Source: Cyanobacteria bacterium UBA4641
Lineage (GTDB): Bacteria > Cyanobacteriota > Vampirovibrionia > Gastranaerophilales > Gastranaerophilaceae
Assembly (NCBI GenBank): GCA_002405805.1
Contig: DHMN01000043.1
Location: 1 to 5,706 of the forward strand
Direction of reading: 5' to 3'
Length of the DNA stretch: 5,706 nucleotides
In this document: one piece after another, positions 1-5,692 of the stretch
How the letters are laid out: each line of letters begins with the position of its first letter
Numbering within the stretch: the first letter of the stretch is position 1
Made by a program: the position numbers and the translations under genes
Notes under the pieces: model-generated
Seen by the model: only the letters and a program-made list of their open reading frames with translations
The model's database searches: none
Told to the model about the DNA's origin: nothing

Positions 1-74
1 TTCCATTACTATCCATGTCGGCAGAGGTTGAGTATTTCTTTAGTGATTTAGGTGTTTTGTTACATTTTGTAATA
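1..74. other. Left-edge intergenic stretch with no supported gene
   Basis: I see no gene I can support here. On the plus strand one frame is open from the edge to a TAA at 99-101 and contains an ATG at 15-17, but there is no ribosome-binding site and the codons look unremarkable. On the minus strand a frame is open through the edge, with an ATG at 16-14 but no Shine-Dalgarno sequence in front of it. Either could be the tip of a gene outside the window. The stretch is AT-rich and shows no strong hairpin. Confidence 0.5.
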
Positions 75-102
75 TTTACATTTCTAAAAATGCCATTATA
101 AT
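75..102 (+). promoter_or_regulatory. Putative sigma70-type promoter of the TPR gene
   Basis: TTTACA (75-80) is followed after 16 bases by a perfect TATAAT (97-102). Transcription would start near 109, giving a leader of only about 15 bases before the ATG at 125. In AT-rich DNA such matches occur by chance, but the position just ahead of the gene supports it. Confidence 0.5.
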
Positions 103-111
103 AAATATATT

Positions 112-115
112 GAGG
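112..115 (+). promoter_or_regulatory. Ribosome-binding site that decides the TPR start
   Basis: GAGG lies 9 bases ahead of the ATG at 125. This favours that ATG over the in-frame TTG at 110, which would put the binding site inside the coding sequence. Confidence 0.6.
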
Positions 116-124
116 TTGGTGAAG

Positions 125-2095
125 ATGATTAATAAAAAAGATGCGAAATACTATTATGAAGAAGGTGTTAAAAGGTATAAAAAAGGTTCAAAATCTGCAT
201 TAAAATCTTTGCAAAAAGCGCTTGAACTTGCTCTAAATGACCCTTCAACACCAAATGAACTTTTAGATGATATTTATGTTGGGTGTTATTGTTGTTATGG
301 CAAATTGTATAAAGATTACGAAAAGGCTCTTTTTTATATGAATAAACATCTTGACCTTGCACCGGAAAATGAAGAAATTCGGAAAGCAAAAGAGTTTCGA
401 GCTGAAATTAATGCCAATCCTGACAAATTTGATGAGCAAACTTTATTAAAACGTGCTAATCAAATCCGCATTATGAATGAACCGGATGCAGACGGTATAT
501 TGATGTATATTAAATGTTTAATCCTATTTGATAATCCAAAATGTGATGAAATTTTTTATATTCTTGCTAAAATTTGTAAATCAGATATGAGCATTGTTGC
601 TGAAAATAATATCAAACAAGCAATTGCCATAAACCCCAATAGACAAGAATACTACGACCTATATTTCAGTATAATGTTGCATATTTTGGCTGATGAATAC
701 GGCGAAAAAACGTTCCCTAAAACTGTCAAAAAATACGACAAAACAATAAAAGATGTTATAAATAAGTCTATCAAGATAAAACCGACTGCGCAGGCTTATC
801 TCAATTTTTATTACTATTACAACCTTGTGAAAAATGCTAAATCTGCTCTAAAATCACTCGATAAAGCGATTGAGCTTGACCCAGAAAATGCTTTTATGTA
901 TGAATATCGTGCCCAATTGAAAAGTGAAAATAACGATATAGATGGCGCGATAAAAGATTATGAAAGTGCTTTGGCGATTTATCCTTATGAAAAAGATGAT
1001 TATTCAGAAATTGCAAATTTGTATTATAAAAAATTTGGCAAAGAAAAAGTTTATGAATATTTTGAAGAAAAAATTCAACAATTTTCATCAGAAAAAGACC
1101 TATATTTAGAACTGTTGACAATGAAAGCCTATTATGAAAAAGAATATGGTGACTATGACTTATGTCTTTTGGATTGTGATAGAGTAATAAATTTATCACA
1201 GTTTACTCCGTATGAAAAGCGTAATATTTACCCAATAAAATCAACATGTTTATATCGAAAAAACGATGTAGAAAATGCACTCAAATTGTTAGATATTGCT
1301 ATCGAACTGGGACAATCTTTGGTGTCTAATTATATGGACAAAGGTAAAATTTTGGAAGAACAGAAGAAATATGATGAGGCTCTTGACTGTTATAAAAAGG
1401 CTGAAGAAATTTCATTAAAAGAAGATGGCTACCTCCCAAGTTATTTATGTACCACAATTGGCTATTGCTATGAATGTCTAAACAAACCTTTTGAGTCACT
1501 AAAATATTATAACAACGCGATTAAAAAGGGGCTTGACTCTTGGTATCCGTACATAAATAAAATTGGAACATTAATAACTTTAGGAAAATATAAATTTGCA
1601 CTAAAGTGGGCTGAAAGAGCTGAAAAATTATTCAAAAATGAGTTAGACAATAGTTTTTATGGCAACAAAGGATTGGTTTGTTACCATTTGAAAGATTATA
1701 AAAATGCTGTAAAAAATTTCAAAAAATATCCGCAATGGGGTTCTGGGCAAATTTTAACTGCATATATTGATTTTTTACAAGGAAATAGTAAATCTGCGCT
1801 GAAAAAGTTGGCGAAATTTGAACCAAAAACTCTGGCTGAAATGGATTATAAACTTCGTTTTATGGCGGTGATTTATTATAAAATCAAGGAATATGACAAG
1901 GCTTTAAAATATATTGATGGAACCAAAGATAAAAATTGTTTTTATTATTATATAAAATCATGTATATTCAAAAAACTTGGTGATAGCGAAAACGCACAAA
2001 ATTGTTTGAAAATGGCAGAATCTACATTGGAAAAAGAAACAATGGATGAGATGATACGGATTATTGAAGATGATTGCCAAGTAAAATTTGACTAA
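125..2095 (+). CDS. Tetratricopeptide-repeat (TPR) protein of unknown role, 656 aa
   Basis: A cytoplasmic all-helical repeat protein, most likely a protein-interaction scaffold; its partner is unknown. No signal peptide, membrane segment or catalytic motif is visible. TPR-type helix pairs with the usual small/aromatic spacing recur along the chain, numbering from the ATG at 125: about 67-82 (KALFYMNKHLDLAPEN), 240-255 (SALKSLDKAIELDPEN), 274-290, 384-395, 414-429 (KKYDEALDCYKKAEEI), 454-470, 487-503, 523-536, 588-599 and 619-634. The stretch at about 100-230 is less regular. The protein is rich in Lys, Tyr and Glu. The ATG is chosen for its ribosome-binding site; a TTG start 15 bases upstream would give 661 aa. 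KSALK motifs recur at about residues 23, 239 and 556, in line with old internal duplication. The gene stands alone, with its own putative promoter. The tmRNA promoter begins 22 bases after its stop. TPR family membership is secure; any function beyond binding is not. Confidence 0.9.
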   Translation: MINKKDAKYYYEEGVKRYKKGSKSALKSLQKALELALNDPSTPNELLDDIYVGCYCCYGKLYKDYEKALFYMNKHLDLAPENEEIRKAKEFRAEINANPDKFDEQTLLKRANQIRIMNEPDADGILMYIKCLILFDNPKCDEIFYILAKICKSDMSIVAENNIKQAIAINPNRQEYYDLYFSIMLHILADEYGEKTFPKTVKKYDKTIKDVINKSIKIKPTAQAYLNFYYYYNLVKNAKSALKSLDKAIELDPENAFMYEYRAQLKSENNDIDGAIKDYESALAIYPYEKDDYSEIANLYYKKFGKEKVYEYFEEKIQQFSSEKDLYLELLTMKAYYEKEYGDYDLCLLDCDRVINLSQFTPYEKRNIYPIKSTCLYRKNDVENALKLLDIAIELGQSLVSNYMDKGKILEEQKKYDEALDCYKKAEEISLKEDGYLPSYLCTTIGYCYECLNKPFESLKYYNNAIKKGLDSWYPYINKIGTLITLGKYKFALKWAERAEKLFKNELDNSFYGNKGLVCYHLKDYKNAVKNFKKYPQWGSGQILTAYIDFLQGNSKSALKKLAKFEPKTLAEMDYKLRFMAVIYYKIKEYDKALKYIDGTKDKNCFYYYIKSCIFKKLGDSENAQNCLKMAESTLEKETMDEMIRIIEDDCQVKFD

Positions 2096-2116
2096 ATAAA
2101 AATAAAATTCCATGAC

Positions 2117-2145
2117 TTGAAAAAAAGATAAAATGCGATTATAAT
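2117..2145 (+). promoter_or_regulatory. Near-consensus sigma70 promoter, probably for the tmRNA
   Basis: TTGAAA (2117-2122) and a perfect TATAAT (2140-2145) are separated by the ideal 17 bases. Transcription should start near 2152, about 190 bases ahead of the mature tmRNA 5' end. The transcript would therefore carry a long leader containing the block at 2190-2340. This is the strongest promoter-like sequence in the window. Confidence 0.7.
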
Positions 2146-2160
2146 ACGTATTACAGTACA

Positions 2161-2191
2161 TTAACAACACCAATTATAAACATTTTATAAT
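2161..2191 (+). promoter_or_regulatory. Possible second promoter just ahead of the first tmRNA-5'-end copy
   Basis: TTAACA (2161-2166) and a perfect TATAAT (2186-2191) are separated by 19 bases, which is longer than ideal. Transcription would start at about 2197-2199, on the GGGGACG of the upstream copy of the tmRNA 5' end. The second copy lacks this -10 box because the bases ahead of it read ACGATT. Confidence 0.3.
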
Positions 2192-2206
2192 TCATGGGGA
2201 CGTTTT
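2190..2206 (+). repeat. 17-nt direct repeat, upstream copy of the tmRNA 5' end
   Basis: ATTCATGGGGACGTTTT here is identical to 2338-2354, a 148-base offset. It covers the first 11 bases of the tmRNA, including the whole 7-nt acceptor-stem strand GGGGACG, plus 6 bases ahead of it. The copies diverge right after the run of T: AAAT here, GGAT in the real tmRNA. Confidence 0.95.
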
Positions 2207-2329
2207 AAATGCGTGAGCCGGAGTGGAGCACAAAATGGCGACTTTTTAGTCGACAGATGTGTGAAACTTAATAAAGGCGACGTAGGAGCGCAAAGCAAAG
2301 CTTGAGCACCACAGGAGCAAATGTCCCCA
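2195..2329 (+). ncRNA. Structured leader element or small inserted repeat of unknown nature
   Basis: The ends are complementary: TGGGGACGTTT (2195-2205) can pair with AAATGTCCCCA (2319-2329). This gives 11 pairs, one of them G-T, enclosing 113 bases. Inside, CGACT (2239-2243) and AGTCG (2248-2252) form a hairpin with a TTTT loop. Short words recur: GGAGC at 2225, 2285 and 2314; GAGCAC at 2226 and 2304; GGCGAC at 2237 and 2276. The block looks richer in G and C than the AT-rich flanking genes. It lies between the predicted tmRNA promoter and the tmRNA, so it should be transcribed in the precursor. It could be a regulatory leader, a separate small RNA, or a miniature mobile/repeat element inserted at the tmRNA start. 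I do not recognise it as a known RNA family. Confidence 0.4.
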
Positions 2330-2353
2330 CAACAACGATTCATGGGGACGTTT
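2319..2353 (+). promoter_or_regulatory. Alternative hairpin pairing the leader arm with the tmRNA 5' end
   Basis: AAATGTCCCCA (2319-2329) can also pair with TGGGGACGTTT (2343-2353), the true tmRNA 5' strand, giving 11 pairs around a 13-base loop. This excludes both the long stem with 2195-2205 and the tmRNA acceptor stem. T bases follow the stem (2351-2354), a weakly terminator-like arrangement, but the run is short. The complementarity is visible directly; any function is inference. Confidence 0.4.
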
Positions 2354-2354
2354 T
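2338..2354 (+). repeat. 17-nt direct repeat, copy at the authentic tmRNA 5' end
   Basis: This is the second exact copy of ATTCATGGGGACGTTTT. Its GGGGACG (2344-2350) pairs with CGTCTCC (2738-2744) to make the tmRNA acceptor stem, so this is the functional copy. Confidence 0.95.
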
Positions 2355-2745
2355 GGATTTGACAGGATGTTTGGTGAAAATAGGTTGCGTGTCCGAGCGC
2401 TGTTCTCGGTTATCAACGAGCAAAACAAATTAAATGCTAAAAATAATGTAATCGAAGCTGATTTCTCTAGAGCTTACGCTTTAGCTGCTTAATCGCTCGA
2501 CGAATAGCTACTCATAGAGTCCAGCTTGCCGACTTTATGGGTCCATTATGCAAGACGCAGTGCAGTGATTGGCAGTAGCTGTATCAAGATAACTGTCAAG
2601 GGTTTAGAGTTTCCCTCAAATAAAACCTAGGCTTGACTTGTCAGGTTCTGATATTTTCCTGAGTTGAGCGAGAAAATTAATATCTACACATGTAGAGGCT
2701 TATTTTTATCCATTTTGGACGTGGGTTCGACTCCCACCGTCTCCA
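2344..2745 (+). ncRNA. ssrA: tmRNA (transfer-messenger RNA), one-piece
   Basis: tmRNA with SmpB rescues ribosomes stalled on broken mRNA: it is charged with alanine, takes the A site, and its short reading frame adds a degradation tag. The tRNA-like ends are clear. GGGGACG (2344-2350) pairs with CGTCTCC (2738-2744), including a G-U at the third pair, the alanyl-tRNA synthetase identity element. The T arm is GTGGG-TTCGACT-CCCAC (2721-2737), and the discriminator is A2745. The D-arm region GGATTTGACAGG follows the acceptor strand, as in other tmRNAs. Helix P2 can form between AAAATAGG (2377-2384) and CTTATTTT (2699-2706). TCAGG (2641-2645) with CCTGA (2658-2662), and CTAC with GTAG near 2684-2695, are parts of the downstream pseudoknot region. 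The length of 402 nt is somewhat above that of E. coli. CCA is not encoded (TAT follows) and must be added by CCA-adding enzyme. The gene is not of the permuted two-piece type. Confidence 0.97.
2436..2492 (+). other. tmRNA tag reading frame (proteolysis tag)
   Basis: From a GCT resume codon at 2436 to the TAA at 2490-2492 the frame reads AKNNVIEADFSRAYALAA, 18 residues. The YALAA end matches the tag end read by ClpXP-type proteases in many bacteria. The resume codon is inferred from the alanine habit of tmRNAs; the exact start could differ by a codon, but the end is firm. Confidence 0.85.
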
Positions 2746-2791
2746 TATTTTAGTCCACAAAAGAACATTAAGACCAATTTGAAAGCACTGA

Positions 2792-2812
2792 AAGCCCGCA
2801 GTAAGCGGACTT
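2792..2812 (+). terminator. Weak hairpin downstream of the tmRNA, possible terminator or processing site
   Basis: AAG-C-CCGC (2792-2799) pairs with GCGG-A-CTT (2805-2812) around an AGTAA loop: four GC-rich pairs, one mismatch, then three pairs. TTGTTAAT overlaps and follows the stem. It begins 47 bases after the tmRNA 3' end. The T tract is poor, so termination may depend on the stronger hairpin at 2829. Confidence 0.35.
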
Positions 2813-2828
2813 GTTAATAACAGAAAAC

Positions 2829-2863
2829 AAGCAGAGAATTTATTTTATTAAAATTCTCTGCTT
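2829..2863. terminator. Perfect 13-bp hairpin, probable bidirectional terminator
   Basis: AAGCAGAGAATTT (2829-2841) and AAATTCTCTGCTT (2851-2863) form 13 uninterrupted pairs around a 9-base AT loop. It lies between two convergent transcripts. On the minus strand the stem is followed by GTTTTCTG, a reasonable T-rich tail for ending the STAND gene, 54 bases past its stop codon. On the plus strand the tail (ATATATGCTTATTTT) is weaker but would serve the tmRNA transcript. Confidence 0.65.
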
Positions 2864-2882
2864 ATATATGCTTATTTTCATA

Positions 2883-2904
2883 AAAATTCTCTCTTCACAA
2901 GAGA
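2883..2904. repeat. Partial repeat of the terminator arm plus a small hairpin
   Basis: AAAATTCTCT occurs at 2850-2859 and again at 2883-2892, so the second copy could pair with the same 5' arm (AGAGAATTT). Overlapping it, TCTCTT (2890-2895) and AAGAGA (2899-2904) make a 6-pair hairpin with a 3-base loop. It is within 15 bases of the minus-strand stop codon. This may be the debris of a duplicated terminator. Confidence 0.35.
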
Positions 2905-2916
2905 CCCAGTCCAAAA

Positions 2917-5682
2917 TTAGTTTATTATCGTAATCATTTTAGCAACCATTTGACCGTCATTATTGATAGGTACAAAAGTAACAATTTTATTTTTTAATTT
3001 ATATATTTGCGTTCCATCTAATCTTGTAAAGTCATTAAAATGTCCTAAATAAGTATCTCCATGAACTTCATTATTTTCTATAATACAAAACATTCTTTTA
3101 ATATCATATCTTATAATTTTACCATGAATTGGTTTTTGGTTAATTTTATTTTGTATTTCAGAAATTTTTTCAGACCATTTAATATCTTTTTTAATAAACT
3201 CAAAAAGCTCAACTGGAACATACTCATTTATTAAATCTAATTTACCTTGAGAATTAAGAATATTTACAATCTCATTTATAGCTTTCACAGTACAATTTAC
3301 AGCTTTGGGTTTTATAGGGTTTTCCATTATAGCATTTTTAAAATATTGCAAAGATTTATTTATATCGCTGCTTTTGTATAAAAATGCTAAATCTAAATTA
3401 ATTTTAGAAATATGAATCTTGGTATGAGGGTCAGTATTATCCATATTTAGAGCTTTTTGAGTATGTTCTAACGCTTCAAATAGTTTTTCTTCAGCCATTT
3501 TATAGTTTTTATCAATTTTATATACGTCAGCCCATCTCCTTAAATTATCTGCTAAATTAGTTCGACAGATAATTTCATTTTTTTTAGATTTTTGTTCAAT
3601 TGAAATTTTTAACCCTTTCTCATATAATTTATTTGCGTCTTCATGTAGTCCCAAACGGCATTTCGCATATCCTAATGCATTTATAATATATAGATCTTTA
3701 TTATCTATGGAATATGCTTTCTCATATTTTTTCAAAGCTTCTTCCATATTATCATTCCGCATATCAATTTTCCCCCATGTAAACCAAATTTGGGGATCTT
3801 CAGAATTTAATTCAAAAGCTTTTTTTATTAACTTTTCAGCTTCAACAAAATGTCTTTCTTGGGCTTCCATTAAACTCCAGTTTTTATATACGGTAGGAAA
3901 ATCAGGGGCAATTTTTTGTGCATTTATATAATCCGCTTTAGCCATATCGTAAAGTCCTTCTTGGTATTTTTGTCTTGCCGTTTGTAATAATAATGATGCA
4001 ACTTTTTCTTCATCAGTAACAGCTCCCATGTTAGAAAAACTATTAGTAAATTGATTTTTTGCCTTTATAGCTTCTTCGTTTGTTAGTTTGACTTTACTTA
4101 ATTTTTCTTGAATATTTCTACGTATAGATGGTATTTTGTCTAATTGATTATTTATAAAACCTCTTGTTAGTGGTAACAAAACATATTTGGTTGATAGGTT
4201 TTCTTGCTGATTCACATATTGTTCAGGAATAACTAACGAAACTGTTATAAGTTCATTTACAGCATCTTCAAATTCTTGACTATTTAAATCTGTCACATAA
4301 TTTAAAACTCCATATGAAGGAGATTCATCAAAACAACTTAAAGCACATAAAACCTTTTGTGAATCTTTACTAAGTTCATTGTAGATTTGTTCAAAACAAA
4401 ACTTAGTAATATCACTTGTTTCATCACTTATTGAGTTTATAACATCATTTATTCTTTTACCTTTTGCGATTTGTCCAATAAGCCATTTTATTGCTAAAGG
4501 ATAGTAAGAAACTTTACGAACGTAACTTTTTATAATTTTGTCTGGTAACTTTGCTATATTATTAAGATTTTTGTCACGACATATTAATCTAAATAAGCAT
4601 ATTGCTTCCTTTTCAGTAAGTTCTTTTAATTCGTAAACTCGGTTAACTTGCCCTAACCCTCTACGACTTGTAATTAGGATTTTAATTTTTGGATGGCAAT
4701 CTAATATAAAATTTTTAATTCTTTCATCGGTAATTGTTTCTAAGTTATCAATAACAATTAACAGATTTGAACACATATCTAAAATTAAATTTACATTAGT
4801 TTCTTTCTGTTTTAGTGACGAGCTAAGTTTAACATCATCAAATCCTGTTATTTCAATTATTTTATCTAATAATTCTTCATAATCTTTCAATGTTGGTTCT
4901 ATTTCTTCCACACCCAAATAGGAAAGTTTTTTATCTTTTGCACTTAACCATATAATATAGTCAAAAGTTGTTCTGTTTTTAATTAAAATATCATCCAAAA
5001 CCTTTATTGCAAGCGAAGTTTTTCCAACTCCACCTGCACCTGTAATTGAAATAACTCTATGTAAATCACCTAATAATAATTTTTTTACTTGTTCAATGTC
5101 GCGTTTTCTTCCAACGAATCCTCCTTCATATTCATAGTCTGGAGTTGGTAAATTATTTGGAATTTCTAAATTTTTACAATCCCCAAAATTTAACGGAACA
5201 GTTACAACAGAAACTTTTTCTGGTGATTTTTTTAGCGTTTCTAAGTAATTAATTAATTCATTACTATATGGTCTTATTTCATATGATAATTCTGTAACAA
5301 TTTCTATTAATAAATCTAGATTAATAACACTAAAAGGTTTATTGTGAGCAATTTTACATCTTAATTCATACAAAGTATCATATTTGTTAGAAAAATCTTC
5401 ATTATTCAAGTTATTTTTATTAAAATAACTATCATATGATTTTTTGTATAATATAATTTCTTTCAAATCAATAAAGTCAGTTTCTTGTAATAAATCATCA
5501 CAACATTCCATATCTAGTTCAATGTTACGTTCTATAGCTTTATTTAAAATACCATTAGGAATTCCATTTTTAAAATCAGTATAAAAATATGATAATTTGT
5601 AAGAAATAAAATTTCTAAAAGCTTCTTCAAAACGAGAAATTATTGTATAAGCCAAATCTTGATGCCTAAAATTTAATGACAT
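2917..5682 (-). CDS. HEPN / NB-ARC (STAND) / TPR / cold-shock-like protein, probable defence NTPase, 921 aa
   Basis: A signal-transducing ATPase of the NLR-like STAND class, probably a conflict or anti-phage protein acting in the cytoplasm. Residues count from the ATG at 5682. Residues 1-150 form a helical HEPN-like domain with the R-x4-H motif RCKIAH (R108, H113), typical of HEPN RNases and closest in feel to Swt1-like HEPN domains. Residues 187-430 are NB-ARC: FVGR at 189-192, Walker A GAGGVGKTS at 215-223 (K221), Walker B-like LLIVIDN ending D312, ILITSRR near 335-341, and YPLA at 394-397 in the GLPLA position. Residues 430-530 fit the winged helix. TPR repeats run from 569 to about 693, with degenerate helical repeats to about 800. 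Residues 853-921 resemble a cold-shock/OB domain, with KRMFCIIE (862-869) in the RNP1 place and GDTYLGHF (875-882) in the RNP2 place. No signal peptide or membrane segment is seen. AGGAG sets the ATG start; a GTG six bases upstream overlaps it. The gene converges on the tmRNA, and its promoter lies outside the window. Domain calls are by eye: NB-ARC and TPR firm, HEPN likely, cold-shock plausible. Defence is inferred from architecture. Confidence 0.9.
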   Translation of the reverse strand: MSLNFRHQDLAYTIISRFEEAFRNFISYKLSYFYTDFKNGIPNGILNKAIERNIELDMECCDDLLQETDFIDLKEIILYKKSYDSYFNKNNLNNEDFSNKYDTLYELRCKIAHNKPFSVINLDLLIEIVTELSYEIRPYSNELINYLETLKKSPEKVSVVTVPLNFGDCKNLEIPNNLPTPDYEYEGGFVGRKRDIEQVKKLLLGDLHRVISITGAGGVGKTSLAIKVLDDILIKNRTTFDYIIWLSAKDKKLSYLGVEEIEPTLKDYEELLDKIIEITGFDDVKLSSSLKQKETNVNLILDMCSNLLIVIDNLETITDERIKNFILDCHPKIKILITSRRGLGQVNRVYELKELTEKEAICLFRLICRDKNLNNIAKLPDKIIKSYVRKVSYYPLAIKWLIGQIAKGKRINDVINSISDETSDITKFCFEQIYNELSKDSQKVLCALSCFDESPSYGVLNYVTDLNSQEFEDAVNELITVSLVIPEQYVNQQENLSTKYVLLPLTRGFINNQLDKIPSIRRNIQEKLSKVKLTNEEAIKAKNQFTNSFSNMGAVTDEEKVASLLLQTARQKYQEGLYDMAKADYINAQKIAPDFPTVYKNWSLMEAQERHFVEAEKLIKKAFELNSEDPQIWFTWGKIDMRNDNMEEALKKYEKAYSIDNKDLYIINALGYAKCRLGLHEDANKLYEKGLKISIEQKSKKNEIICRTNLADNLRRWADVYKIDKNYKMAEEKLFEALEHTQKALNMDNTDPHTKIHISKINLDLAFLYKSSDINKSLQYFKNAIMENPIKPKAVNCTVKAINEIVNILNSQGKLDLINEYVPVELFEFIKKDIKWSEKISEIQNKINQKPIHGKIIRYDIKRMFCIIENNEVHGDTYLGHFNDFTRLDGTQIYKLKNKIVTFVPINNDGQMVAKMITIIN

Positions 5683-5687
5683 AAACA

Positions 5688-5692
5688 CTCCT
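5688..5692 (-). promoter_or_regulatory. Ribosome-binding site of the STAND gene
   Basis: On the minus strand AGGAG is followed after 5 bases by the ATG at 5682. The alternative GTG (5688-5686) overlaps this site and so is unlikely to be the start. Only 14 bases remain beyond it, so no promoter can be judged. Confidence 0.8.

Noticed and set aside
110..124. TTG start at 110 for the TPR protein, adding MRLVK
   Set aside because: The GAGG binding site would fall inside the coding sequence; the ATG at 125 is well placed behind it.
894..1199. Open minus-strand frames opposite the TPR gene (for example 894-1199 and 168-389)
   Set aside because: They are antisense shadows of a clear TPR coding frame and show low-complexity composition with no recognisable domain or start signals.
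2213..2305. A 30-codon GTG-started open frame inside the tmRNA leader block
   Set aside because: It contains GAQ twice but has no ribosome-binding site, and its repeated words follow the DNA repeats. It is most likely chance within a structured element.
2246..2428. Minus-strand 60-codon frame across the leader and tmRNA 5' half
   Set aside because: It overlaps the structured tmRNA; no ribosome-binding site or family resemblance supports it.
2746..2916. Possible attachment-site copy of the tmRNA 3' end, or a tRNA, in the gap after ssrA
   Set aside because: No repeat of the T-arm/acceptor sequence and no cloverleaf were found; only hairpins consistent with termination are visible.
3707..3931. 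Plus-strand 74-codon frame inside the STAND gene
   Set aside because: It is antisense to the TPR part of a well-supported 921-residue gene and shows no independent support.
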